Below are positions 47,444-55,163 of a DNA stretch of 55,163 nucleotides, piece by piece. The DNA is taken from contig NZ_QSDY01000008.1 in NCBI RefSeq assembly GCF_003463825.1, positions 1 through 55,163 of the forward strand, written 5' to 3'. This DNA is from Veillonella sp. AM51-8BH (GTDB lineage: Bacteria; Bacillota; Negativicutes; Veillonellales; Veillonellaceae). The notes beneath the pieces were generated by a model. That model saw nothing but the letters and a program-made list of their open reading frames with translations. It searched no databases and was not told the origin of the DNA. Made by a program: the position numbers and the translations under genes. Position 1 is the stretch's first letter; every line of letters starts with the position of its first letter.

Positions 47444-48127
47444 TTATCTACGAACCATCATTTCTTCAAGATCGAGAACATCAGCAATTTCATCAACATC
47501 ATCACAGATGTACTCTGCATCGGCTTCTTTTAGTTCAGCTTCTGTACCATAACCATAAGTAACACCGATAGAAATACAACCAAGTTCGTTAGCTGCCTCT
47601 ACATCATACTTACGATCGCCTACCATAAAGGCCAAACGACGACCATTTTCATCAGTTAAAGGATTGCCACAAAGTTTAAGAGCTTTTTCAAGAATCTCTT
47701 TCTTATGCAATAAACCACTTTCATAATTAGCACCTACAATTACATCAAAATAAGGTGTTAATTCAAAGTGATCTAAAATATCCTTAGCATAATGCTCAGG
47801 CTTTGCTGTAGCAACGGCAATAGTATATTGTTCTGTTTTGCATTTAGCCAACAAGTCTACAATATTCGGATACACTTGATTTTCAAATTTACCGATTGTA
47901 CCATATCGTTCGCGGAATTTAAAGTACGTTTCTTCCGCTTGTTCAAAGGTCATGCCACAATACTCTTGAAAAGCATCTACCAATGGTGGTCCTAAAAATA
48001 ATTGCAATGTTTCTTCATCAGGAACATCATATCCAAAATGTTCCAATGCAAATTTAATACTTTTAAGAATACCTTCTTGAGAATCTGTTAAAGTTCCATC
48101 TAAATCAAATAATATTGTTTTCTTCAT
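47444..48127 (-). CDS. HAD-superfamily hydrolase, phosphoglycolate phosphatase-like
   Basis: Haloacid-dehalogenase-type phosphatase. Motif I is FDLDGTLTDS at residues 6-15, motif II lies in IAVATAKPEHYAKDIL, and motif III/IV in AFMVGDRKYDVEAANELG. The cap domain is helical (subclass IA). Substrate could be phosphoglycolate or another small phosphate ester. It lies one base after sufU and before the operon terminator, so it is probably expressed with the suf genes, although no link to Fe-S assembly is known. Confidence 0.85.
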   Translation of the reverse strand: MKKTILFDLDGTLTDSQEGILKSIKFALEHFGYDVPDEETLQLFLGPPLVDAFQEYCGMTFEQAEETYFKFRERYGTIGKFENQVYPNIVDLLAKCKTEQYTIAVATAKPEHYAKDILDHFELTPYFDVIVGANYESGLLHKKEILEKALKLCGNPLTDENGRRLAFMVGDRKYDVEAANELGCISIGVTYGYGTEAELKEADAEYICDDVDEIADVLDLEEMMVRR

Positions 48128-48128
48128 A

Positions 48129-48554
48129 TTATTTCTTTAAAGCCTCTTTTAATGTATGCCATGCAAGAACCGCACACTTAACACGCGCTGGCATGTTAGA
48201 AATATTTTGCAATGCCATAGCATCTTCTAATTCTTCTAACTCATTTTCATCAGTAATTTCTTTTTTAATCATACCTAAGAAAATTTCTACCAAGCGAAGA
48301 GCTTCTTCAACAGATTTACCCTTAATAATATCAATCATCATAGATGCAGATGCTTGACTGATAGCACAACCAGAGCCGGTATAAGCAGCATCTTTGATAA
48401 TGCCATCTTCTACGTTGAGTTGTAATGTTAGATCATCACCACAACTAGGGTTATGGCCATGTTCAGAATTTGTAAAATGAGCTAACTCATGTTTATTACG
48501 CTTATCTTGGTTATGTTCCAAAATAAGTTCTGTATATAATTGATCCATTTCCAT
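48129..48554 (-). CDS. sufU: Fe-S cluster assembly scaffold / sulfur relay protein SufU
   Basis: Zinc-binding protein that accepts sulfur from SufS and passes it to SufBCD. The three conserved cysteines occur in HNPSCGDD, GSGCAISQAS and VKCAVLAWHTL. LYTELILEHNQDKRNKHEL is the typical N-terminus. 141 aa is normal. It follows sufS by 14 bases. Confidence 0.93.
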   Translation of the reverse strand: MEMDQLYTELILEHNQDKRNKHELAHFTNSEHGHNPSCGDDLTLQLNVEDGIIKDAAYTGSGCAISQASASMMIDIIKGKSVEEALRLVEIFLGMIKKEITDENELEELEDAMALQNISNMPARVKCAVLAWHTLKEALKK

Positions 48555-48568
48555 TGATGGTAAATCTC

Positions 48569-49798
48569 CTAATCTTTAAAACCCATTACTGAACGAACAG
48601 TCTTCAATACTTCTAAGAATGCATCTAAATCTTCCTTACGAGTATATAAGTACATGCTTAGACGAGTAGATGCAGATACATTGTAGAATGCACCTAATGG
48701 TTGTGCACAATGGTGTCCAGAACGAACACAAATGCCTTTAGAGTCCAAAATCGTAGCTACATCATGAGGATGTACATCATCTACAGTGAATGCAATTACA
48801 CCATGTTTTTCCTTAGGATTTTGAGAACCAATCACATGAACATGTGGTAATGCAACAATTTTAGGAAGAATATATGCTACTAGTTCCTCTTCATAAGCTT
48901 CAATAGCATCCATGCCAAATGATTCTAAATAATCAATTGCCGCATGTAAGGAAACGGCGCCATCAGCATTTGGTGTACCTGCTTCAAACTTATATGGAAG
49001 CTCATTGAATGTAGTAGTTTGTTCTTTTACATATTCAATCATATCCCCACCCAATAGGAAAGGTGGCATCGCTTCTAATAACTCACGTTTACCATAAAGT
49101 ACACCAATACCTTGAGATGCACACATTTTATGACCAGAGAATACGAAGAAATCGCAGTCTAATTCTTGAACATCAATTTTTTTATGAGGTGTAGATTGAG
49201 CACCATCGAGAACTACTACAGCACCTACGGAATGCGCTTTTTCAGTTAATTCCTTTACAGGGAATTCCATACCAAGCACATTACTAACATGAGCAAAGGC
49301 AACAATTTTAGTGTTCTCATCAATTTTATTGATTTCACCATCTTTTAAATGCCCATGTTCATCAAGGTACATATATTCTAAGGTTGCCCCTGTTTGTTCT
49401 GCTACATATTGCCATGTTACAAGATTGGCATGATGTTCCGCAACAGTAATGACAATCTTGTTACCTTTCTTCACATTATGAAGACCATAGCTATGAGCAA
49501 TCAAGTTCATAGATTCTGTACTATTACGTGTAAATACAACTTCTTCACGCTCACGAGCATTGATAAATTCAACTACGCGATCACGTGCATTTTCATAGTC
49601 TTCAGATGCTTCAATAGCTAAAATATGAGAGCCACGATGTGGATTACCATTACGTTGTGTCATATGTTCCACAACACGATCAATTACGGATTGTGGAATT
49701 TGTGCAGTAGCACCGCTATCTAAATAGATAACGCGGTGCCCATTATGCTCTTTATGTAGTATAGGAAAGTCTTTATATGCTTCTGCAATTGGTCTCAT
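48569..49798 (-). CDS. sufS: Cysteine desulfurase SufS
   Basis: PLP enzyme that takes sulfur from cysteine for Fe-S cluster synthesis. The PLP lysine is in FVFSGHKMCASQGIGVLYG, and the catalytic cysteine in VRSGHHCAQPL. The short group II (SufS/CsdA) loop is present. 409 aa is normal. It lies between sufD and sufU. Confidence 0.95.
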   Translation of the reverse strand: MRPIAEAYKDFPILHKEHNGHRVIYLDSGATAQIPQSVIDRVVEHMTQRNGNPHRGSHILAIEASEDYENARDRVVEFINAREREEVVFTRNSTESMNLIAHSYGLHNVKKGNKIVITVAEHHANLVTWQYVAEQTGATLEYMYLDEHGHLKDGEINKIDENTKIVAFAHVSNVLGMEFPVKELTEKAHSVGAVVVLDGAQSTPHKKIDVQELDCDFFVFSGHKMCASQGIGVLYGKRELLEAMPPFLLGGDMIEYVKEQTTTFNELPYKFEAGTPNADGAVSLHAAIDYLESFGMDAIEAYEEELVAYILPKIVALPHVHVIGSQNPKEKHGVIAFTVDDVHPHDVATILDSKGICVRSGHHCAQPLGAFYNVSASTRLSMYLYTRKEDLDAFLEVLKTVRSVMGFKD

Positions 49799-49810
49799 AA
49801 AAACGCCTCT

Positions 49811-50857
49811 TTAAATTTTATTACGTACAGCTGCTAACGCTGCTTCTTCAATCGTTTCATCACCAATGCGATCAATAATAGGTCGAATCATAGATTCTAC
49901 AATGATATGTTTTGCTTCTACTTCACTAAAGCCACGGCTCATGATATAGAACAATTTATTATGATCAATTTGGCCTGCACTCGCTGCATGATTACCCACT
50001 ACATTATCTTCTTTACACAATAATAGAGGTAAAGAAATAGATTTTACAGTTGGATCTAACAATAAGCAAGTATCTTCTTCCGCACCTTCAGAAGCTGTTG
50101 CACCATGAAGGAAATCAAGAGTACCACGGAAAGATTTTTTAGAATTGCCACTAAGAGCACCTAATGTATGAATATCACTGAAAGATTTTTTACCACCATG
50201 ACTCATAATCATGGAGATATCAAATTTTTGTTCTTCGTTACCAAGATAAGCAATATCATGAACCATACGAGATTCTTGACCTACTAAATCATGATAGTAG
50301 TTCAAAATATTTTCGCTACCACCAAGTTCAATGTTAATGTATTCTACATCTGCTTTATCTTCCAATTTTGTATAACGATGTTCGATATGTTGTACATGTT
50401 CAGGTAAAAGATTTACCTTTTTCACTACAACTTTACCGCCTTCTTTTACATCGTATTCATTTAGATAACTAACATTTGTTAAAGCTTCACCAGTGCCAGT
50501 TACATAGAATTGTACCTCTAGTTCTGCCCCTTCACCAACGATGAATTGGAAACGGTTAGCTACACGTGCATTAGCATCAATGCGGATACCTACAACTTCT
50601 TTCGCCTTAGCAGGTACATTGATAGCATAGCCTTCTGCTTTTTCCACTAATAGTTGAACAGCTTCTTTATTAGCCCCTTCATAATTACCATCTAGCAATG
50701 CTGCACCAGCAGGTAATGGTGAAAGTATATTTTTATTCGCTTCTACAGCGATGGATTGTACCGCTGCATCTTCTCCAGCTAGAGAGCTTACAGTATGATT
50801 AACGCGTAACCATCTGAATGTCGGTCTAGGGAGTTCATTAAATAGTAATTCGCTCAT
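49811..50857 (-). CDS. sufD: Fe-S cluster assembly protein SufD
   Basis: Beta-helix partner of SufB in the SufBC2D scaffold. The C-terminal region has the SufD-family segments FLHGATASEGAEEDTCLLLD, LPLLLCKEDNVVGNHAASAGQ and SRGFSEVEAKHIIVESMI. At 348 aa it is a little short, mainly in the N-terminal domain. It follows sufB by nine bases. Confidence 0.92.
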   Translation of the reverse strand: MSELLFNELPRPTFRWLRVNHTVSSLAGEDAAVQSIAVEANKNILSPLPAGAALLDGNYEGANKEAVQLLVEKAEGYAINVPAKAKEVVGIRIDANARVANRFQFIVGEGAELEVQFYVTGTGEALTNVSYLNEYDVKEGGKVVVKKVNLLPEHVQHIEHRYTKLEDKADVEYINIELGGSENILNYYHDLVGQESRMVHDIAYLGNEEQKFDISMIMSHGGKKSFSDIHTLGALSGNSKKSFRGTLDFLHGATASEGAEEDTCLLLDPTVKSISLPLLLCKEDNVVGNHAASAGQIDHNKLFYIMSRGFSEVEAKHIIVESMIRPIIDRIGDETIEEAALAAVRNKI

Positions 50858-50866
50858 AATTCCTCC

Positions 50867-52276
50867 TTAACCGATAGAACCTTCTAATTCAAGATTGATT
50901 AGATTGTTCATTTCTACTGCATATTCTAGTGGCAATTCTTTAGAGATTGGCTCTACGAAACCACGAACAAGCATAGCACGAGCTTCTTCTTCGCTGATAC
51001 CACGAGTCATAAGGTAGAAAATTGCTTCATCGGAAATACGACCGATTTTTGCTTCATGACCTAAATCCACATTATCGTTTTCTACGATAATTGCTGGGAT
51101 TGTATCAGATTGAGACTCAGCATCAAGCATCAAGGATTCACAAGAAACTGTTGCTTTAGAATGTTCAGCTTTAGGACCAATTTTCAAAAGGCCACGGTAA
51201 ATTGCAGCGCCACCGGATTTAGAGATGGATTTAGAGTTTACATTACTTGTTGTATATGGTGCATTATGTACCACTTTACAGCCTGTATCAAGGAATTGGC
51301 CTTCACCAGCGAATGTTACACCTGTAAATTCAGCATGCGCACCTTCACCGTTAAGAATACTCATTGGATACAAGCAAGAAACTTTGGAACCAAAGGAACC
51401 AGATACCCACTCGATTGTACCATTCTTACCTACTACACAACGTTTTGTGTTAAGGTTGTACATATTTTTAGACCAGTTTTCAATTGTAGAGTAACGCAAT
51501 GTAGCATTGTCTTTAACGAACAATTCAACAGCGCCTGCATGAAGGTTAGATACATCATACTTAGGAGCAGAGCAACCTTCGATAAAGTGCAATTTAGCAC
51601 CTTCTTCTACAATGATCATAGTATGTTCAAACTGACCAGCACCTGGTGCATTCAAGCGGAAGTAAGATTGCAATGGAATCTCTACTTGTACGCCTGCTGG
51701 AACGTATACGAAGGAACCACCAGACCAAACGGCACCATGAAGAGCAGCCCATTTATGATCTGTAGGTGGAATCAATGTCATCCAGTATTTTTTTACGATT
51801 TCTTCATGCTCATGAAGTGCAGTTTCGATATCAGTATAGATAACGCCTTGTTTAACAAGATCTTCTTGGATACTGTGGTATACAACTTCAGAGTCATATT
51901 GAGCACCAACACCTGCAAGAGATGTTTTTTCCGCTTCTGGAATACCTAAGCGGTCAAAAGTACTTTTAATTTCTTCTGGAACTTCGTCCCAGTTTTCTTT
52001 CATATCTACTTTTGGCTTAACATAAGTATGGATATTTGCCATATCTAAGCCAGAAATATCAGGAATCCAATTTGGAATACCCATGCGATTGTAGATTTCT
52101 AAAGATTTCAAACGGAAGTCAAGCATCCATTCAGGTTCATTTTTATTAGACCAAATTTCACGGATAATATCTTCTGTTAAACCAGCATCAGAAATATAAG
52201 AATATTCAAAGTCATTCTTAATATCGTAGACACCACGGTCCATATCCGCGACTTGGGTTTTCTTTCTTTCTTCCAT
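50867..52276 (-). CDS. sufB: Fe-S cluster assembly protein SufB
   Basis: Scaffold subunit on which the cluster is built. VYVPAGVQVEIPLQSYFRLN, VEEGAKLHFIEGCSAP and GLLKIGPKAEHSKATVSCESLMLDAESQSDTIP (with the cluster-binding Cys) are characteristic. 469 aa is normal. The gene follows sufC by eight bases. Confidence 0.96.
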   Translation of the reverse strand: MEERKKTQVADMDRGVYDIKNDFEYSYISDAGLTEDIIREIWSNKNEPEWMLDFRLKSLEIYNRMGIPNWIPDISGLDMANIHTYVKPKVDMKENWDEVPEEIKSTFDRLGIPEAEKTSLAGVGAQYDSEVVYHSIQEDLVKQGVIYTDIETALHEHEEIVKKYWMTLIPPTDHKWAALHGAVWSGGSFVYVPAGVQVEIPLQSYFRLNAPGAGQFEHTMIIVEEGAKLHFIEGCSAPKYDVSNLHAGAVELFVKDNATLRYSTIENWSKNMYNLNTKRCVVGKNGTIEWVSGSFGSKVSCLYPMSILNGEGAHAEFTGVTFAGEGQFLDTGCKVVHNAPYTTSNVNSKSISKSGGAAIYRGLLKIGPKAEHSKATVSCESLMLDAESQSDTIPAIIVENDNVDLGHEAKIGRISDEAIFYLMTRGISEEEARAMLVRGFVEPISKELPLEYAVEMNNLINLELEGSIG

Positions 52277-52284
52277 TGTGCCTC

Positions 52285-53028
52285 CTATGCTAATGCTTTG
52301 TATGCGTCGTAACCTTTTTCTTCGATTTCACGTACAAGAGAAGCATCACCAGTTTTAACGATCTTACCATTGATCAATACATGAACGAAATCAGGTTTTA
52401 ATTTTTGCAAGATTTGGTTATGGTGAGTGATGATCAATACAGCATTGTCTTCGTTGTGGAAACGTTGTACACCTTCAGATACGATACGAACCGCATCTAC
52501 GTCAAGGCCGGAGTCTGTTTCATCAAGAATAGCCAATTTAGGATTTAAAATGGACATTTGAAGAATTTCATTTTTCTTGCGTTCACCACCGGAGAACCCT
52601 TCATTTACATAACGTTGTGCATAAGATACATCGAAGGATAATTCATCCATTTTTTCTTTCAATTCTTTTTTGAAAGATAAAGCACGTACATTTTCACCAG
52701 TAATTGTAGATTTCGCAGTACGGATGAAGTTTTCTACTGTAATGCCAGGAATAGAAATTGGATTTTGGAAGGACATAAAGATACCTGCTTTCGCACGATC
52801 ATTTACTGCATCTTCCGTAATATCTTTACCATCAAAAACAATAGATCCGCTATCTACAGTATATGTAGTGTTACCCATAATAGCATTGGCAAGTGTAGAT
52901 TTACCTGCACCATTTGTACCCATAACAACATGGATTTCACCTTTATTAATTGTTAAGTTGATACCTTTTAAGATTTGTTTACCTTCAACGGATACCTTTA
53001 AATCTTTTATCTGAAGTAATTCAGCCAA
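52285..53028 (-). CDS. sufC: Fe-S cluster assembly ATPase SufC
   Basis: ABC-type ATPase of SufBC2D. Walker A GTNGAGKST, signature FSGGERKKNEILQ, Walker B LAILDETDSGLD and the H-loop ITHHNQ are present. I prefer the TTG at 53028 (AAGGAG eight bases upstream) to the GTG three codons earlier, which overlaps the ribosome binding site; both give about 247-250 aa. It heads sufC-B-D-S-U-HAD, with its own promoter and an inverted repeat in the leader. Confidence 0.95.
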   Translation of the reverse strand: MAELLQIKDLKVSVEGKQILKGINLTINKGEIHVVMGTNGAGKSTLANAIMGNTTYTVDSGSIVFDGKDITEDAVNDRAKAGIFMSFQNPISIPGITVENFIRTAKSTITGENVRALSFKKELKEKMDELSFDVSYAQRYVNEGFSGGERKKNEILQMSILNPKLAILDETDSGLDVDAVRIVSEGVQRFHNEDNAVLIITHHNQILQKLKPDFVHVLINGKIVKTGDASLVREIEEKGYDAYKALA

Positions 53029-53049
53029 AATGTTCACTCCTTCTCATAA

Positions 53050-53105
53050 TGTATGTATTAATAAGAAACATACAAGCATTATATGTAAAACGTATATATT
53101 GACAC
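53050..53105 (-). promoter_or_regulatory. suf operon promoter and inverted repeat at the start site
   Basis: TATAAT (53078-53083) lies 16 bases after a weak -35 GTGTCA (53100-53105). The arms TGTATGT (53050-53056) and ACATACA (53068-53074) are complementary and cover the expected start site and early leader, so they may be a repressor site or a 5' hairpin. Confidence 0.5.
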
Positions 53106-53107
53106 AT

Positions 53108-53182
53108 ATAAAAAGGCGGTACGCACTAACGTGAATACCGCCGTAATTCTCGCCAACTTAGCAAGTATGTGCATAACAATCT
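53108..53182 (-). ncRNA. Candidate small RNA or attenuator leader between lysA and sufC
   Basis: A promoter with TTGCTA (53212-53217), 17-base spacer and TATAAT (53189-53194) should start transcription near 53182. About 40 bases later comes a strong hairpin, GGCGGTA...TACCGCC (53115-53142 on the plus strand), followed on the minus strand by TTTTT. The result would be a short RNA of about 75 bases, ending just before the separate suf promoter. A 31-codon ATG frame (53174-53079) runs through it without a ribosome binding site. I see nothing else in 53218-53324. Confidence 0.5.
53111..53142 (-). terminator. Strong terminator upstream of the suf promoter
   Basis: GC-rich 7-bp-plus stem with GGCGGT/ACCGCC and a T run. 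It ends the candidate small RNA and could also stop lysA read-through. Confidence 0.8.
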
Positions 53183-53188
53183 ATAATC

Positions 53189-53217
53189 ATTATACATTCT
53201 TATCTAAATGATAGCAA
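53189..53217 (-). promoter_or_regulatory. Promoter of the candidate small RNA
   Basis: TTGCTA (53212-53217), exact 17-base spacer, TATAAT (53189-53194) on the minus strand. Confidence 0.55.
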
Positions 53218-53324
53218 GATATTCCTACTAAAATATACAGGAATTAAAAGAATATCATATATTACATATATTGATAGGTTTTTATTAATATTCATTCTCA
53301 TCCTATTCGATTCTCAATATTAAA

Positions 53325-54581
53325 TTATAGGTTAGAGAAATCGAGGGTGCCAAACAAATCATCATATGTTTCAGCACGACGAATTTGTGTAACAGAACCG
53401 TCTTTATGTAATAACAACTCAGCAGAGCGCAATTTACCATTATAGTTGAATCCCATGGAGTGACCATGCGCACCAGCATCATGAATGATAATACGATCGC
53501 CAATATCGATTTTTGGCAACTCACGTTGAATAGCAAATTTATCATTGTTTTCACATAAAGAACCAGTTACATCGTACACGTGATCCTTAGGTGCATTTTC
53601 TTTACCCATTACAGTAATATGGTGGTAAGAACCATATAATGCTGGACGCATAAGGTTTGCCATACAGGAATCTAAACCGATGTAGTGACGATAAATATCC
53701 TTTTTGTGAATTGCTGTAGAAACTAAGTAACCAAATGGACCTGTAACCATACGGCCACATTCATAAGCCAATGCTACATCACCAAGGCCATTAGCTACTA
53801 GAATTCTATTATAGGCCTCTTCTACACCTTTACTAAGTGCATTGAAATCTACTGGTGTTTGTTCTGGTTTATAAGCAACACCTACACCACCACCAAGATC
53901 AATAAACTCAACATTGATGCCTAGTTCATTTTTAATATCTACTGCTAGATTGAAGCAAAGTTCAGCAGTGCCAACTAAGCCATCAATATCAAGCTCGTTA
54001 GATACAACCATTGTATGGATACCAAAGTGTTTTACACCTTTAGCTTGCAACTGTTTATAAGCTTCAAGAATCTGTTCACGTGTCATACCATATTTAGCTT
54101 CTTCAGGAAGGCCGATAATTGTATTACCGCCTTCTTTTAAGGAGCCTGGGTTATAACGTACGCAGAATGTATCAGGCAAAGAACCATGATTTTTTTCCAA
54201 ATATTCAATATGAGTAATATCATCAAGATTGATGATAGCACCTAATTCAAGTGCTTTTTTATATTCCACATATGGTGTGTCATTAGATGTAAACATAATA
54301 TCATGACCTGTAATGCCCACTTTTTCACATAGCATTAACTCTGCTAAGGAAGAGCAGTCGGCACCTACACCAAGCTTTTGTAATACACGCATAATATATG
54401 GATTAGGAGTTGCTTTTACAGCAAAATATTGTTTGAACCCTTTATTCCAAGAAAATGCATTGATGAATGCTTTCATATTTTCAATGATACCTTCTTCATC
54501 ATAAATATGAAATGGTGTTGGGTATTGGGCAATAATATTTTCCAATTGTTCGGCTGTAAACGGAACTGTTTTTGTGTTCAT
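53325..54581 (-). CDS. lysA: Diaminopimelate decarboxylase
   Basis: PLP enzyme (alanine-racemase fold type III) making L-lysine from meso-diaminopimelate. The PLP lysine is in QYFAVKATPNPYIMRVL, FIDLGGGVGV is the phosphate-binding Gly loop, and ALAYECGRM and HDAGAHGHSMGFNYNG are later active-site segments. I chose the ATG at 54581 (GAGG upstream), giving 418 aa, normal for the family. Decarboxylases for ornithine or arginine of the same fold are a less likely alternative. It follows the doxX-type gene and its terminator. Confidence 0.88.
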   Translation of the reverse strand: MNTKTVPFTAEQLENIIAQYPTPFHIYDEEGIIENMKAFINAFSWNKGFKQYFAVKATPNPYIMRVLQKLGVGADCSSLAELMLCEKVGITGHDIMFTSNDTPYVEYKKALELGAIINLDDITHIEYLEKNHGSLPDTFCVRYNPGSLKEGGNTIIGLPEEAKYGMTREQILEAYKQLQAKGVKHFGIHTMVVSNELDIDGLVGTAELCFNLAVDIKNELGINVEFIDLGGGVGVAYKPEQTPVDFNALSKGVEEAYNRILVANGLGDVALAYECGRMVTGPFGYLVSTAIHKKDIYRHYIGLDSCMANLMRPALYGSYHHITVMGKENAPKDHVYDVTGSLCENNDKFAIQRELPKIDIGDRIIIHDAGAHGHSMGFNYNGKLRSAELLLHKDGSVTQIRRAETYDDLFGTLDFSNL

Positions 54582-54602
54582 AATAACCTCGCTATACAAA
54601 TA

Positions 54603-54626
54603 AAAGACCCATCAAACGATGAGTCT
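54603..54626 (-). terminator. Terminator after the DoxX-family gene
   Basis: GACTCATC...GATGGGTC stem with a four-base loop, followed by TTTTATTT on the minus strand. Confidence 0.7.
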
Positions 54627-54639
54627 ATTATCCTAATTA

Positions 54640-55056
54640 TTATTTAAATAAAGCTTTATCAAGACTATAGCGGCCTGCGCCAGCGAAGAACAACATAAGA
54701 GCACCAAATCCCATTTGAGATGGATAGTCCCAACTAAAGAAACTACCACTAAGATTTAATATCGTTGCTATTGCTAGTGTACCTATAAGTAGCAAAGATC
54801 CAATTCTTGTAAATAGACCAAGCACTATAAGTACGCCACCTATCATTTCTGCATATGCTGCCATAGTGCCTAATATTTCATAACCACTAGGTACACCTAA
54901 TGGTGCCAACATAGATCCAACTTTATAAAGGCCTTCAGCACCGCTCAAATACTTTAAATATCCATGATAAAACATGGAAATACCAAGTGCCAAACGGTAA
55001 ACTAAGAGGCCAAAATTAATATAATTAGGTTTACTTTTAAAAATAAAGCTTAACAT
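54640..55056 (-). CDS. DoxX family membrane protein
   Basis: Four-helix integral membrane protein of the DoxX type. YRLALGISMFYHGYLKYLSG near residue 20 and MAAYAEMIGGVLIVLGLFTRIGSLLL near residue 65 are the family marks. The ATG at 55056 follows AAGGATTACT and gives 138 aa; the longer frame adds 27 unlike residues. DoxX proteins are linked to redox or oxidative stress in several bacteria, but no reaction is established. A consensus promoter lies upstream at 55109-55137. Confidence 0.85.
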   Translation of the reverse strand: MLSFIFKSKPNYINFGLLVYRLALGISMFYHGYLKYLSGAEGLYKVGSMLAPLGVPSGYEILGTMAAYAEMIGGVLIVLGLFTRIGSLLLIGTLAIATILNLSGSFFSWDYPSQMGFGALMLFFAGAGRYSLDKALFK

Positions 55057-55086
55057 AGTAATCCTTCTTTCAAAGCAAAATAAAAA

Positions 55087-55137
55087 TCGAAATAATTCGA
55101 TAATCGTTATTATAGAGGAGAAAAAGTACCATGTCAA
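55087..55137 (-). promoter_or_regulatory. Promoter of the DoxX-family gene with nearby inverted repeat
   Basis: TTGACA (55132-55137), 17 bases, TATAAT (55109-55114). Just downstream, TCGAA (55087-55091) and TTCGA (55096-55100) form an inverted repeat around ATAA in the early leader, a possible operator. Confidence 0.65.
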
Positions 55138-55163
55138 ACTAGACTCAATATTAAATTCTATAG

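Noticed and set aside
51110..51949. 279-codon plus-strand frame across the sufB region
   Set aside because: It is antisense to highly conserved sufB, has odd composition rich in Cys, Phe and Thr, and no ribosome binding site.
53079..53174. 31-codon hydrophobic frame through the candidate small RNA
   Set aside because: No ribosome binding site and it overlaps the terminator and the suf -10 box; kept only as a note to the RNA element.
53325..54581. Lysine riboswitch upstream of lysA
   Set aside because: The gap to the DoxX gene is about 60 bases and holds only a terminator, far too short for a lysine riboswitch.

Overview
The window is about 55 kb of AT-rich DNA whose gene content, gene order and protein sequences look like a Negativicutes chromosome, most probably Veillonella. 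It has Firmicutes-type housekeeping clusters (ctsR-mcsA-mcsB-clpC, sigH, T-box-controlled cysS, gatCAB, NAD-dependent ligase beside pcrA). It also has a Gram-negative-type RND efflux pump, as expected for a diderm Firmicute. Almost every gene is on the minus strand. The only convincing plus-strand gene is an AdoMet-decarboxylase-like protein at 46832-47338. I see no rRNA, tRNA, CRISPR array, prophage or insertion sequence. One tmRNA is present. Genus assignment is by recognition only.

Layout from low to high coordinates: a membrane-anchored hypothetical; a three-gene unit of two membrane proteins (one DUF3100) and an M20 amidohydrolase behind a palindromic operator; a recO/hlyC-type/era/ybeY/phoH/radical-SAM run; a doubly frameshifted B12-binding radical SAM gene and a small membrane protein; gatB-gatA-gatC, ligA, pcrA; ppaC; an acrAB-type efflux pair; ssrA; a biotin-precursor operon (putative transporter, bioW, bioF) behind a BirA-like operator; smpB-rnr-secG-sigH-rae1-rlmB-mrnC-cysS with a T-box leader; a BASS-family transporter; gltX, ispDF, yacL, radA, clpC, mcsB, mcsA, ctsR; the divergent AdoMetDC-like gene; the suf operon (sufC-B-D-S-U plus a HAD phosphatase); a small-RNA-like element; lysA; and a DoxX-family protein.

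The segment from ctsR to sigH follows the Bacillus subtilis order gene for gene, except that disA is absent between radA and yacL, a BASS transporter sits where cysE would be, and sigH is followed by secG-rnr-smpB. The trans-translation partners smpB, rnr and ssrA lie within 6 kb but are separated by the biotin unit.

Two results stand out. First, the plus-strand gene beside ctsR is an AdoMetDC homologue in which the pyruvoyl-forming Ser and the catalytic Cys are both Phe. It has gained a long Lys/Arg-rich tail and shares an intergenic region full of GTCAAA/TTTGAC half-sites with the ctsR promoter, so it may belong to the CtsR stress regulon. Second, eight single-base deletions, each in a short homopolymer, break six conserved genes (gatA twice, gatB, smpB, ispDF, clpC and the B12-radical SAM gene twice). 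Each becomes a full family member when one base is restored, so sequencing or assembly error is more likely than real gene loss.
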